Shown piece by piece: positions 1 through 6,301 of a stretch of DNA of 11,770 nt (position 1 is the stretch's first letter; each line of letters opens with the position of its first letter). Source of the stretch: Acidobacteriota bacterium (lineage in GTDB: Bacteria > Actinomycetota > Acidimicrobiia > Acidimicrobiales > UBA8190); NCBI GenBank assembly GCA_028872975.1, contig JAGWNV010000051.1, positions 1-11,770 on the forward strand, given 5' to 3'. Position numbers and translations under genes: made by a program. The notes under the pieces were generated by a model. That model searched no databases and was not told where the DNA came from. It saw only the letters and a list, made by a program, of their open reading frames with translations.

Positions 1-140
1 CCGGGGCCCTCGAGCACGTCCCGGAGCACCTCGGCGCTCCGGTGCTCCTGGCCCGATTCGGGCGATCCGTCGTTGACGCAGGCGTTGCGGATGAGCTGCT
101 GGAGGAGCTCGGCGACCGCCTCGGCCAGGTTCCCGGGCAC
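1..140 (-). CDS. M20/M25/M40-family metallopeptidase (5' end only)
   Basis: Only the first 46 codons are in the window; the gene runs off the left edge. The peptide contains LLQQLIRNACVNDG followed by SPESGQEHRSAEVL. This resembles the N-terminus of actinobacterial M20-family zinc peptidases, which open with a helix, then a (C)VNDGTPxSG-like segment and an E-H/R-A-A-type helix. The metal ligands would lie beyond the window, so activity cannot be judged. The start is GTG at 140-138. The same frame has a TAG stop four codons upstream (152-150), so no earlier start is possible. A TAGGAT -10 box ends 6 bases before the GTG, which points to a leaderless transcript. The gene is divergent from the NYN-S1 gene. 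The family call rests on recognition of a short segment and is moderate. Confidence 0.6.
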   Translation of the reverse strand, partial: MPGNLAEAVAELLQQLIRNACVNDGSPESGQEHRSAEVLRDVLEGP

Positions 141-146
141 GGTTGC

Positions 147-152
147 ATCCTA
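147..152 (-). promoter_or_regulatory. -10 box (TAGGAT) for the M20 peptidase gene
   Basis: Read on the minus strand, TAGGAT is followed by six bases (GCAACC) and then the GTG start. This places the expected transcription start at or next to the start codon. The same geometry recurs before four other genes here. No convincing -35 box is visible 16-18 bases upstream. AGGA inside the box could also act as a weak ribosome binding site on a longer transcript. Confidence 0.5.
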
Positions 153-159
153 GGAGGCC

Positions 160-203
160 CTCCCCCGGCCGGGACGGGGGTGAACCGGTGCCGGCCGGGG
201 GAG
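160..203. repeat. Perfect 13-bp inverted repeat in a divergent spacer
   Basis: The arm CTCCCCCGGCCGG at 160-172 is the exact reverse complement of CCGGCCGGGGGAG at 191-203; the loop is 18 bases. The repeat fills most of the space between the M20 gene and the NYN-S1 gene. In the NYN-S1 mRNA the right arm contains GGGGGAG, the only Shine-Dalgarno-like sequence, so a hairpin could hide it. As DNA it could be an operator for both genes. The arms are pure G+C apart from one T/A pair, so chance is more likely than in balanced DNA. Confidence 0.55.
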
Positions 204-219
204 TGGTTGACTGGCCGCC

Positions 220-1797
220 GTGCCGCCGAGCCATGTCGTCGTGGACGGCTCCAACATCGCCACCGAGGGCCGTGCGCAGCCCAGCCTGGCGCAGCTCGAC
301 GACGCCGTCCGGCAGTTCCAGGACGAATTCCCCGACACCGAGACCATCGTCGTGGTCGACGCCACCTTCGGCCACCGCATCGACCCCTCGGAGCGGGCGG
401 CCTTCGACGAGGCGGTCGCCCACGGCGAGCTCGTCTCCCCTCCGGCCGGGGCCATCGGCCGGGGCGACGCCTTCGTGCTGCGGATCGCCGAACGGGTGGA
501 CGGCCAGGTCCTCTCGAACGACTCCTTCCAGGAGTTCCACGCCGAGCACCCCTGGCTCTTCGACGACGGCCGGCTGATCGGCGGCAAGCCCGTCTCGGGG
601 GTGGGCTGGATCTTCACCCCCCGCCTCCCGGTCCGGGGCCCCCGGAGCCGGGTCGGGTCGGCCGGCGGCCGCGGGGGCCGCCGGACGGCGGAGACGGCCG
701 CCGCCGTCCCGGACCGCCAGCCCCGGCGCCGTCGGGGGGGGAGGTCGGCAGCGGTCCTCGAGGCGGTCGAGGCAGCCGTGGCCGAGGCCACGGAGGCGGC
801 GGTGGCACCCCGCGCCGAGGACAGGTCGGCGGCGCCGGCCGACGGCACCGTGGCCGCCACGCCCACGAGGTCCCGCCGGCGCCGGCGCCGGCGCAAGAGC
901 GGGGACCCGGCCGTCGCCGCCGCCATCGAGGCCGCCACCCAGGAGGCCATCGGGCCAGGGGAGCCGACGACGACGCCCAAGGCAGGCTCGAAGTCCGCCT
1001 CCGGACCTCAGGCCGTGAACGACCCCCTGCCCTTCATCCAGTTCATCAGCGAGCATCCGATCGGTGCCCGGGTCACCGGGACGGTGTCGAACTTCGTCTC
1101 CCACGGCGCCATGGTCGACGTCGGGGACTTCTGCTGCTACGTGCCCTTGTCGGGGTTGGGGAGCCCTCCGCCGAAGAGCGCCCGCGTCGTCCTCCACAGG
1201 TCCGAGCCCCGCACCTTCGTGGTGGCGGCCCTCGACCCGCCTCGCCGGGGGGTCCAGCTCGCCCTCCCCGAGGTCTATGCCGCGTCGGTCGAGGCTGCCG
1301 GTGGGTCACCCGAAGGGCCGCCGTCCGATGCCGCCGGCTCCCCGCCGCGCCGGCGCCGATCGCAGGCGCCGAAGGCGCCGAAGGCGGCCCTCGCCCCGAC
1401 GACCCCCGCGGCCGAGAAGGGCACCGCCGCCAAGAGGTCGGGCACGGCCAAGACGGGCACGGCTGCGAAGGCCCCGTCGTCGGCCAAGGCGGCCACGTCG
1501 GCCAAGGCGGCCAAGGCGGCCAAGGCCTCGACCGCGGCCAAGGCGGCCAAGGCGCCCACAGCGGCGAAGGCCAAGCCGGCCAAGGCGGCCAAGGCGGCAA
1601 AGGCCACGGAGACCGCGAAGGCGGCGACGAGGGCCACGGCGGCGAGGGCGACGAAGGCCACGAAGACCGCGAAGGCGGCGACGAGGGCCGCCAAGACCGC
1701 CAAGGCCACGAAGGCAGCGCAGCCCTCCAAGGCGTCGAAGAAGGGGAGTCCGGCGTCCATCGGGGCCTCGGGGAGGCAGCCTCGGGAGCGCCGCTGA
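220..1797 (+). CDS. NYN/Zc3h12a-like RNase domain + S1 domain + histone H1-like Lys/Ala tail
   Basis: The 525-residue protein has three parts. Residues 5-135 look like a PIN-fold NYN/Zc3h12a-type RNase: VVVDGSNIA (Asp9, Asn12), VVVDATF (Asp47), GRGDAF (Asp83) and LSNDSF (Asp101) supply the acidic pocket expected for metal-dependent RNA cleavage. Residues about 140-265 are a disordered linker with Arg clusters (169-175, 217-226). Residues about 283-352 fit an S1 RNA-binding fold (GARVTGTVSNFVSHGAMVDV). Residues about 380-510 are AKAAKA repeats like a histone H1 tail. GTG at 220 is the first ordinary start after the in-frame TGA at 208-210. However, GGGGGAG at 197-203 lies 16 bases from it and only 7 from an in-frame CTG at 211, which may be the true start. 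A cytoplasmic RNA-processing or RNA-decay enzyme is inferred; the substrate is unknown. No operon partner is visible. Confidence 0.8.
   Translation: MPPSHVVVDGSNIATEGRAQPSLAQLDDAVRQFQDEFPDTETIVVVDATFGHRIDPSERAAFDEAVAHGELVSPPAGAIGRGDAFVLRIAERVDGQVLSNDSFQEFHAEHPWLFDDGRLIGGKPVSGVGWIFTPRLPVRGPRSRVGSAGGRGGRRTAETAAAVPDRQPRRRRGGRSAAVLEAVEAAVAEATEAAVAPRAEDRSAAPADGTVAATPTRSRRRRRRRKSGDPAVAAAIEAATQEAIGPGEPTTTPKAGSKSASGPQAVNDPLPFIQFISEHPIGARVTGTVSNFVSHGAMVDVGDFCCYVPLSGLGSPPPKSARVVLHRSEPRTFVVAALDPPRRGVQLALPEVYAASVEAAGGSPEGPPSDAAGSPPRRRRSQAPKAPKAALAPTTPAAEKGTAAKRSGTAKTGTAAKAPSSAKAATSAKAAKAAKASTAAKAAKAPTAAKAKPAKAAKAAKATETAKAATRATAARATKATKTAKAATRAAKTAKATKAAQPSKASKKGSPASIGASGRQPRERR
1384..1740 (+). repeat. 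Low-complexity GCC-AAG-GCG tract coding for AKAAKA repeats
   Basis: Imperfect repeats of a gccaaggcg unit, densest at about 1480-1620, encode the alternating Ala/Lys tail of the NYN-S1 protein. Unit spacing is irregular (AKAAK, AKATK, AKAPT variants), so this is a degenerate repeat rather than a clean tandem array. Such tracts are prone to slippage, and tail length probably varies among strains. The antisense strand is open and would read as Ala/Leu-rich peptide; that is only a by-product of the repeat. Confidence 0.75.
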
Positions 1798-1867
1798 CCG
1801 GTGGCCCCTGGGGCGGAAGAGGTTGTTGGGGCATGGGTCGCACCGTGGGGACAACGGGGCACCAATA

Positions 1868-1882
1868 GTCACACATAGTGAC
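1868..1882. promoter_or_regulatory. Palindrome GTCAC-N5-GTGAC, possible operator/promoter region
   Basis: GTCAC at 1868-1872 and GTGAC at 1878-1882 are exact inverted repeats around ACATA. The site sits in the most AT-rich part of the spacer. The overlapping CATAGT at 1874-1879 resembles a -10 box (A2, T3, A4, T6), though no good -35 accompanies it. It is about 190 bases before the pilin start, so a promoter here would give a long 5' leader. A regulator is not identifiable. Confidence 0.3.
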
Positions 1883-1913
1883 GACTCCGAGGTGAAAGCG
1901 GCCACAGAGGGTG

Positions 1914-1928
1914 CCGATCACTGATCGG
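1914..1928. promoter_or_regulatory. Palindrome CCGATCA-C-TGATCGG, possible operator
   Basis: Two exact 7-base arms flank one central base. A one-base loop cannot fold as RNA, so if it is functional it would act as a DNA site for a dimeric regulator. It lies 32 bases after the GTCAC/GTGAC palindrome and 145 bases before the presumed first pilin start. Further CGATC motifs occur near 1973 and 2024. Confidence 0.3.
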
Positions 1929-2073
1929 TGGCGTGCGGCGCGCAGGCGGGGGTGGAACGGAACGCGGGTCGGCCGATCTCCGCATGGCCCCGGCGCCGGG
2001 CGTGGCGGAAGGTCCCTCCGGCGTCGATCGAGGGTTCCCTCGCGCCGCCGAGGCGGCTCCGGACCGACTGAAC

Positions 2074-4005
2074 ATGCCGGCGACGTGGCGGAGCCGGAGA
2101 GAGGGAGCAGGAGGCCGAGGGAGGCCGCGCCGGGGAGGTGCCGACCGACCGCCGGCTGACCAGTCGGGGTTCGTCTTCGTCGAGGTCGTGGTGGCCTCGG
2201 TCATCCTCCTGCTGAGCATGGTCGCCGTCGGCTCCCAACTCGGCACCCAGTTCCTGAGCATCAGCACCTCGACCGACCAGCAGGTGGCGGCGGGCTTGCT
2301 CAACCAGGCCATGGAGGAGGTGCGGGCGCTGCCCTACACCTTCGTGGCCGACGGGCTCAACCCGACCGACTCGACGGTGACGGGCGACTCGAACATCTCC
2401 ATCAGCGGGTCCACCTGCAAGACGAACAAGAGCGCGATCTGGAATCCGGCCGAGGTGATCCCCTGCTCCCCGGGGAACGCCGCCCAGGCGCCCTTCTACC
2501 CGCACGTCTCGACGACGACGGTCGACGGGGAGACGTTCTCGGTCGCCGCCTACCCGTCCATCGACGCCGCCGACACGGGGTCGGGGCCACCGGTGTACCG
2601 GGTCACGGTGATCGTGAGCTGGAAGTCGTCCCAGCTCGGCCCCAAGCAGATCGCCGCCCAGACCCTCGTGTTCTCGGCCTCGAACGGCTGCCTCACCCAG
2701 ACCAACCATCCCTTCGCCGCGCCCTGCCAGCCCTTCCTCTACTCGACCGCCGCTGCCGGAGGGGGCTACATCAACGTCACCCCGGTGGCGGGATCGGGCA
2801 ACCCGGCGGTGAGCGGTGACTCGTTCGACTCGGTCGAGCTGCTCTTCCCGTCGTCGACGACGGTGGCCGAGATCGAGCAGGTCTCGAGCGTCCTCGGGTT
2901 CGTGCAGGACTCGGTCGGTGCCGTGAGCTCGGGGGGCACCGTGACCAGCTCGAGCGGGACCGGCGCCCAGTCCTCGGTGGCCGTCGACAACGACCCCGGG
3001 ACCGTCCGGCACACCTCGGCCACCGCCACACTGGCCCAGGACGCCGGCGTGGTGGAGCTGCCGACCGCGCCGGCCGGCACCCAGAACTGGGTCTCGGTCA
3101 CCCCCGACTCCGCCGACACCGGCAGCCTGACGGCGACCGTCGCGGCGAGCTCCTCGCCGGCGTGCACGGATCTCGGCGGCACCAGTCAACTCACGTCGCT
3201 GCCCTGCGGCAACAGCCAGGTGACCTCCGGGGCGGCCGGCGCCTCGGTGCTCATGGGCCTCTACGCCGGGGCGGCCTCGCTCGGGAGCGCGCCCCTCGGG
3301 AAGTTCACCGCCCAGGCGGCCGGGTACCCGGACGAGACCTTCGCCGCCCGCTACACGTCGTCGGGGGGCAGCTACTGCACCTCCACGAGCGGGGACGGGT
3401 GCGTCCACGCCGGGTCGGAGGAGTCCCTGCCGCCCGTCGAGGTGGGTGGTCTTCCGAGCCAATTCCTCACCGACGGGGCCCAGCCGTCGGGCTGGGGGAC
3501 CGGCAGCGGCGTCTGTCCCTCGGGCGCCGGCAGCAACTACCTCCTCGCCGTCGTCAACTACTCGGCGGGGGCGTCCAGCGAGGCCGGCTACACGAGCGGC
3601 TCCCTCGCCTCTCCGGCCGTGAGCGTGCCGGTCGCCGGGTCGTCGGCCACGCCGACCCTCTGCTACTGGAACGGCACGGGCTACAGCGCCCAGAGCGTCA
3701 ACTGGACCTCCACCGCTCCCACGGCGCCCACCCTCCCGACGGTGGCCGTCACCGACGGCACCGTCGCCGGCGGGGCCGTCACCGTGACCATGACCCCCAC
3801 CGTGCAGCTCGTCCCCACCTCGAAGGCGACATCGGGATCCCTGCCGTGCTCGACGGTCTGCACCGCCAACGCCACCGTGCCCTCCCTCGTGCAGGCCGAC
3901 ATCGTCTACGTCGTCAGCCAGGGGGGAACCACGCTCGCCGATCTCGAGATCCAGCTGAACCTCGGCCAGGTCTCGGCCGGCACCTCCTACCAGGAGGCGC
4001 CGTGA
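2074..4005 (+). CDS. PilV-like minor type IV prepilin with a very large extracellular domain
   Basis: The 643-residue product carries a class III (prepilin) signal. The processing site is G32 | F33-VFVE, with Glu37 at +5, followed by a hydrophobic helix at about 33-54 ending VILLLSMVAVG. The segment LLNQAMEEVRALPY after the helix is typical of PilV/GspI-type minor pilins. Prepilin peptidase would cut after G32 and leave the helix anchored before assembly. The secreted part is about 590 residues, rich in Ser, Thr and Gly, with 12 Cys (115, 131, 206, 218, 364, 378, 435, 443, 481, 530, 592, 596), which suggests disulfides outside the cell. PilV proteins are usually below 200 residues, so this one is greatly enlarged. 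ATG 2074 is the nearest in-frame ATG to the signal. It gives an Arg-rich 32-residue leader and has no good ribosome binding site; earlier in-frame starts exist at 1933 and 1984. The stop overlaps the next start (GTGA). Confidence 0.8.
   Translation: MPATWRSRREGAGGRGRPRRGGADRPPADQSGFVFVEVVVASVILLLSMVAVGSQLGTQFLSISTSTDQQVAAGLLNQAMEEVRALPYTFVADGLNPTDSTVTGDSNISISGSTCKTNKSAIWNPAEVIPCSPGNAAQAPFYPHVSTTTVDGETFSVAAYPSIDAADTGSGPPVYRVTVIVSWKSSQLGPKQIAAQTLVFSASNGCLTQTNHPFAAPCQPFLYSTAAAGGGYINVTPVAGSGNPAVSGDSFDSVELLFPSSTTVAEIEQVSSVLGFVQDSVGAVSSGGTVTSSSGTGAQSSVAVDNDPGTVRHTSATATLAQDAGVVELPTAPAGTQNWVSVTPDSADTGSLTATVAASSSPACTDLGGTSQLTSLPCGNSQVTSGAAGASVLMGLYAGAASLGSAPLGKFTAQAAGYPDETFAARYTSSGGSYCTSTSGDGCVHAGSEESLPPVEVGGLPSQFLTDGAQPSGWGTGSGVCPSGAGSNYLLAVVNYSAGASSEAGYTSGSLASPAVSVPVAGSSATPTLCYWNGTGYSAQSVNWTSTAPTAPTLPTVAVTDGTVAGGAVTVTMTPTVQLVPTSKATSGSLPCSTVCTANATVPSLVQADIVYVVSQGGTTLADLEIQLNLGQVSAGTSYQEAP
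3992..3997 (+). promoter_or_regulatory. Ribosome binding site AGGAGG for the PilW-like gene
   Basis: A perfect AGGAGG inside the last codons of the PilV-like gene lies 4 bases before the GTG at 4002. The start overlaps the upstream TGA as GTGA. This supports GTG 4002 as the start and translational coupling of the two pilin genes. Confidence 0.7.
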
Positions 4006-4679
4006 GGCCGACCCGGTCCGAAGGCGGGTTCACCATGATCGAGGTCACCCTGGCCATGGGGGTGATGATGGTCGTCCTCATCACCGGCATGCGGGCCGCC
4101 ACCTCGGCGGTAAACGTCGAGACCCAGGCGGTGAGCAAGGGCCAAGCCAGCACCCAGGCGGTCATCGCCCTGACCGAGCTCCGTCAGGAGATCGTCTCTG
4201 CCAACGTCATCTACGACCCGGTCAACGAGATCTATCACAGCGGTTCGAGGAGCGGGCAGAACTACGCCGGGAAGAACACTGACGGGACCAAGATCCCCGC
4301 AGGATGGTCCCTGCGGATCTACACGGAACTCAACGGGATCAACGAATGCGTCCAGTGGCGCCTCCTCGACGCCACCTCGGGCGGGGAGCTCCAGACCCGC
4401 ACCTGGGACCCGTCCTGGTCCCTCGACGGGACCGGCGGCATCCGTCCGTGGTCGACCCTCGCCACGAACGTCGACAACGCCTCCTCCGTCGTCCCCTTCG
4501 CCCTCAACTACTCGGCCAACTACGGCGGGACCAACAGCCGGCTCGTGAACGTCGTCCTCTACGGGTCGGCCAACGACAAGTTCGTGACCCCGATCACCAT
4601 CGAGACCTCGATCGCCGCCCGGGACGCCGAGTACTTCCCTGCCAGCACCAACGACTGCTACCCGGTCCCGACACCATGA
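4002..4679 (+). CDS. PilW/GspJ-like minor type IV prepilin
   Basis: The 225-residue product has a textbook prepilin signal: nine-residue leader VRPTRSEGG, cleavage after Gly9, then FTMIEV with Glu14 at +5, and a hydrophobic helix at about 10-30. The following amphipathic helix (ALTELRQEIVSANVIY, about 56-71) matches the L-xx-L-R-xx-I-xx-A pattern of PilW/GspJ-type minor pilins. A globular domain follows, with two Cys (116, 219) that could pair. It also has an internal Asn/Tyr/Gly-rich stretch (NYSANYGGTN). The length is normal for the family. GTG 4002 overlaps the previous stop, and the gene ends in an ATGA overlap with the PilX-like gene, so the three are almost certainly co-transcribed and coupled. 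The expected role is initiation or tip assembly of a type IV pilus together with its two neighbours. Confidence 0.85.
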   Translation: MRPTRSEGGFTMIEVTLAMGVMMVVLITGMRAATSAVNVETQAVSKGQASTQAVIALTELRQEIVSANVIYDPVNEIYHSGSRSGQNYAGKNTDGTKIPAGWSLRIYTELNGINECVQWRLLDATSGGELQTRTWDPSWSLDGTGGIRPWSTLATNVDNASSVVPFALNYSANYGGTNSRLVNVVLYGSANDKFVTPITIETSIAARDAEYFPASTNDCYPVPTP

Positions 4680-6259
4680 CCGGGGGACCTCTTCGCAGGG
4701 TTGCCGTGGAGGCACCGAGGCAGCGGTGCGGGGACGAGCAGGGCCTCGTCGCTCTGGCCATGGCCCTGGCCGTGAGCGCGGTGCTGTTCCTCACCGGGCT
4801 CCTCGCCTTCCAGATGGCGAGCAAGAACCAGTCCGAGGCGTCGCTTCGGCGGATCCAGGCCATGGCCCTCGACGCCGCCGAAGGAGGCCTCGACCGGGCC
4901 TACCAGTCCATCCAGAGCTCCTCGACCGCCAACGCCCTCCCGTGCGGGACGGGGGTGCTCTCCGAGAGCCTCTCGACGTCGCCGGCCAAGTCGTCCTACA
5001 GCGTCTCCATCACCTACTACGCCACCTTCCCGGTCACGACCGGGACCCTCACCTGCCCGGCCGCCGGCGGCGACCTGACCTCGGCCCAGGCGGCCAGCGT
5101 CGTCTCCACGGGGACGACGGGCACCGGCACGGCCCAGGCCACGAGCCAGTACATGGAGGCCCTCGTCAAGATCACCCCGGGGACGACGACCGGGTCGGTG
5201 TTCGACCAGGCCATCTTCTCCAACCTGTCGATGACGGGGTCCAACAACCCGACCATCTACGGCCACAACGGCGACGACGGGAACCTCTACACGAACGGGA
5301 ACGTCGTCTGCGGCAACGGCTTCCTCGTCCAGGGCAACGTCTCCGCCGCCGGGAGCTTCACCGGGACCAACAACTGCACCGTCGAGGGGAGCGTCACGAC
5401 GGTGGGGAACATCTCCCTGGCCAACCACACCACCATCGGCGGCAACGCCGTCTCGACGGGCAGTGCCGGCTGTTCCTCTCCGTCGACCCAGGGCAACATC
5501 ACCATGACCGACAACGCCTCTGTCGCCCAGTCGGCCTACGCCTACTGCTCCATCACCGTGGGCGGGGCGGCCACCGTCGGCCACAGCGTCGTGCCCAACG
5601 ACTCGGCCCTCTCCAGCCAGGTGGTCCAGACGAGCGAGACCTTTCCCACGGTCTACTGGCCCGACACCGCCGCCCAGGAGGCGGACTGGACCGGGGCGGG
5701 CTACACCAAGCAGATCCTGAACGACGACAACTGCGCGGCGAGCGGGGTCTACCAGGACATCGCCAACATGTCGGCGGCGACAGCTCCGACCCTCATCACC
5801 ACGACCTGCGCGCTGAGCTGGTCGGGTCACTCCTCGATCAGCCTCAACCAGAACCTCGCCATCTTCTCGACGGGCGGCTTCTCCATGTCGAACAACACCA
5901 CCTGGCAGTCGACGAGCTCGGCGGTCCGCCAGCTGTTCCTCCTCGTGCCGAGCATCGTGGACTCCACGGCGACGACCTGCAGCAGCGGGCAACCGGGGAT
6001 CACCTTCTCCAACAACACCTCGTTCGCCTCGACCCTCGACGTCCTCGACTACACCCCCTGCACCCTCACCATCAGCAACAACTCGACGGGCTACGGCCAG
6101 GTCTACGGCGGCACGATCAACGCCACCAACCTCTTCACCGCCCACTACGTCCCCATGTCCCTGCCCGGTGGGACCTCGACGGGCGGGGGCGAGAGCGCCA
6201 GCTACACCTTGATCGCCGTCGTCTACGAACGGCAGCTGTCCTCCCTCGCCGCCGCCTGA
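4676..6259 (+). CDS. PilX-like pilus tip protein with beta-helix-like repeats
   Basis: The product has 527 residues. After an Arg-containing leader (1-22) comes a membrane helix at about 24-46 (LVALAMALAVSAVLFLTGLLAF), then MASKNQSEASLRRIQAMALDAAEGGLDRA. This is the PilX N-terminal pattern, in which a helix ending A-xx-AAE-xG packs into the pilus. Glu at +5 of the possible site after Gly23 is absent, as in GspK-type tip subunits. Residues about 196-305 show short repeats alternating N-G-N/G-S with hydrophobics (GNLYTNGNVVCGNGFLVQGNV), like a bactofilin or right-handed beta-helix. Beyond the helix there are 10 Cys, an even number. Asn, Ser and Thr dominate, as in surface proteins. The start ATG 4676 overlaps the upstream TGA; no ribosome binding site is present, so re-initiation by coupling is likely. 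It is probably the last gene of the operon. Confidence 0.75.
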   Translation: MTGGPLRRVAVEAPRQRCGDEQGLVALAMALAVSAVLFLTGLLAFQMASKNQSEASLRRIQAMALDAAEGGLDRAYQSIQSSSTANALPCGTGVLSESLSTSPAKSSYSVSITYYATFPVTTGTLTCPAAGGDLTSAQAASVVSTGTTGTGTAQATSQYMEALVKITPGTTTGSVFDQAIFSNLSMTGSNNPTIYGHNGDDGNLYTNGNVVCGNGFLVQGNVSAAGSFTGTNNCTVEGSVTTVGNISLANHTTIGGNAVSTGSAGCSSPSTQGNITMTDNASVAQSAYAYCSITVGGAATVGHSVVPNDSALSSQVVQTSETFPTVYWPDTAAQEADWTGAGYTKQILNDDNCAASGVYQDIANMSAATAPTLITTTCALSWSGHSSISLNQNLAIFSTGGFSMSNNTTWQSTSSAVRQLFLLVPSIVDSTATTCSSGQPGITFSNNTSFASTLDVLDYTPCTLTISNNSTGYGQVYGGTINATNLFTAHYVPMSLPGGTSTGGGESASYTLIAVVYERQLSSLAAA

Positions 6260-6265
6260 GCCGTC

Positions 6266-6286
6266 CCGGCCCCGGGGGTCGGCCGG
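6266..6286 (+). terminator. Weak GC hairpin after the pilin operon
   Basis: CCGGCC at 6266-6271 can pair with GGCCGG at 6281-6286 around a 9-base loop, seven bases after the PilX-like stop. There is no T-run after it, and the fabZ -10 box starts one base downstream. It could end the pilin transcript imperfectly or may simply be GC-rich chance pairing. Confidence 0.25.
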
Positions 6287-6287
6287 T

Positions 6288-6293
6288 TAGTCT
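6288..6293 (+). promoter_or_regulatory. -10 box (TAGTCT) for fabZ, leaderless geometry
   Basis: TAGTCT is followed by exactly eight bases (cgaccctc) and then GTG 6302. No Shine-Dalgarno sequence stands before the GTG. The spacing matches the boxes before the hydrolase and Mur ligase genes. A -35 element is not apparent. Confidence 0.55.
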
Positions 6294-6301
6294 CGACCCT
6301 C

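Larger units (their letters stand above)
1798..2073. other. Non-coding spacer upstream of the pilin operon
   Basis: These 276 bases lie between the NYN-S1 stop and the best start of the first pilin gene. Open frames here have poor codon character and no family resemblance. About 1850-1930 is less GC-rich than its surroundings. That part holds two short palindromes (1868-1882 and 1914-1928) and several CGATC motifs, and is the likeliest site for the pilin operon promoter. GCCCC-T-GGGGC at 1804-1814 is too tight to form a hairpin, and I see no convincing terminator for the upstream gene. Confidence 0.5.

Noticed and set aside
1384..1740. The repeated units as a CRISPR or tandem-repeat array.
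   Set aside because: There are no constant repeats with variable spacers; the pattern is in-frame codon repetition of Ala and Lys.
1804..1814. GCCCC-T-GGGGC as a terminator of the NYN-S1 gene.
   Set aside because: A one-base loop cannot form a hairpin and no T-run follows.
1275..1865. An open minus-strand frame giving an Ala/Leu-rich peptide that looks like a membrane protein.
   Set aside because: It is the antisense of the GCC-AAG repeat (reads as GGC, CTT and their shifts) and follows automatically from the Lys/Ala tail.
42..1868. A long open plus-strand frame overlapping the NYN-S1 gene, rich in Arg, Gly and Pro.
   Set aside because: It is a shifted reading of the same GC-rich DNA, has no domain resemblance, and the 220-1797 frame contains recognisable motifs.
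1866..1884. GTCAC-N5-GTGAC as a CRP/GlxR-type cAMP receptor site.
   Set aside because: The arms are in the opposite order to TGTGA-N6-TCACA and the spacing differs.
1918..3462. A long minus-strand open frame opposite the PilV-like gene.
   Set aside because: Arg/Gly/His-rich composition without motifs; the plus strand has a clear prepilin signal and coupled neighbours.
4658..6145. A long minus-strand open frame opposite the PilX-like gene.
   Set aside because: It is a Gly/Arg/Val-rich shadow with no family features, made possible by the high GC content.
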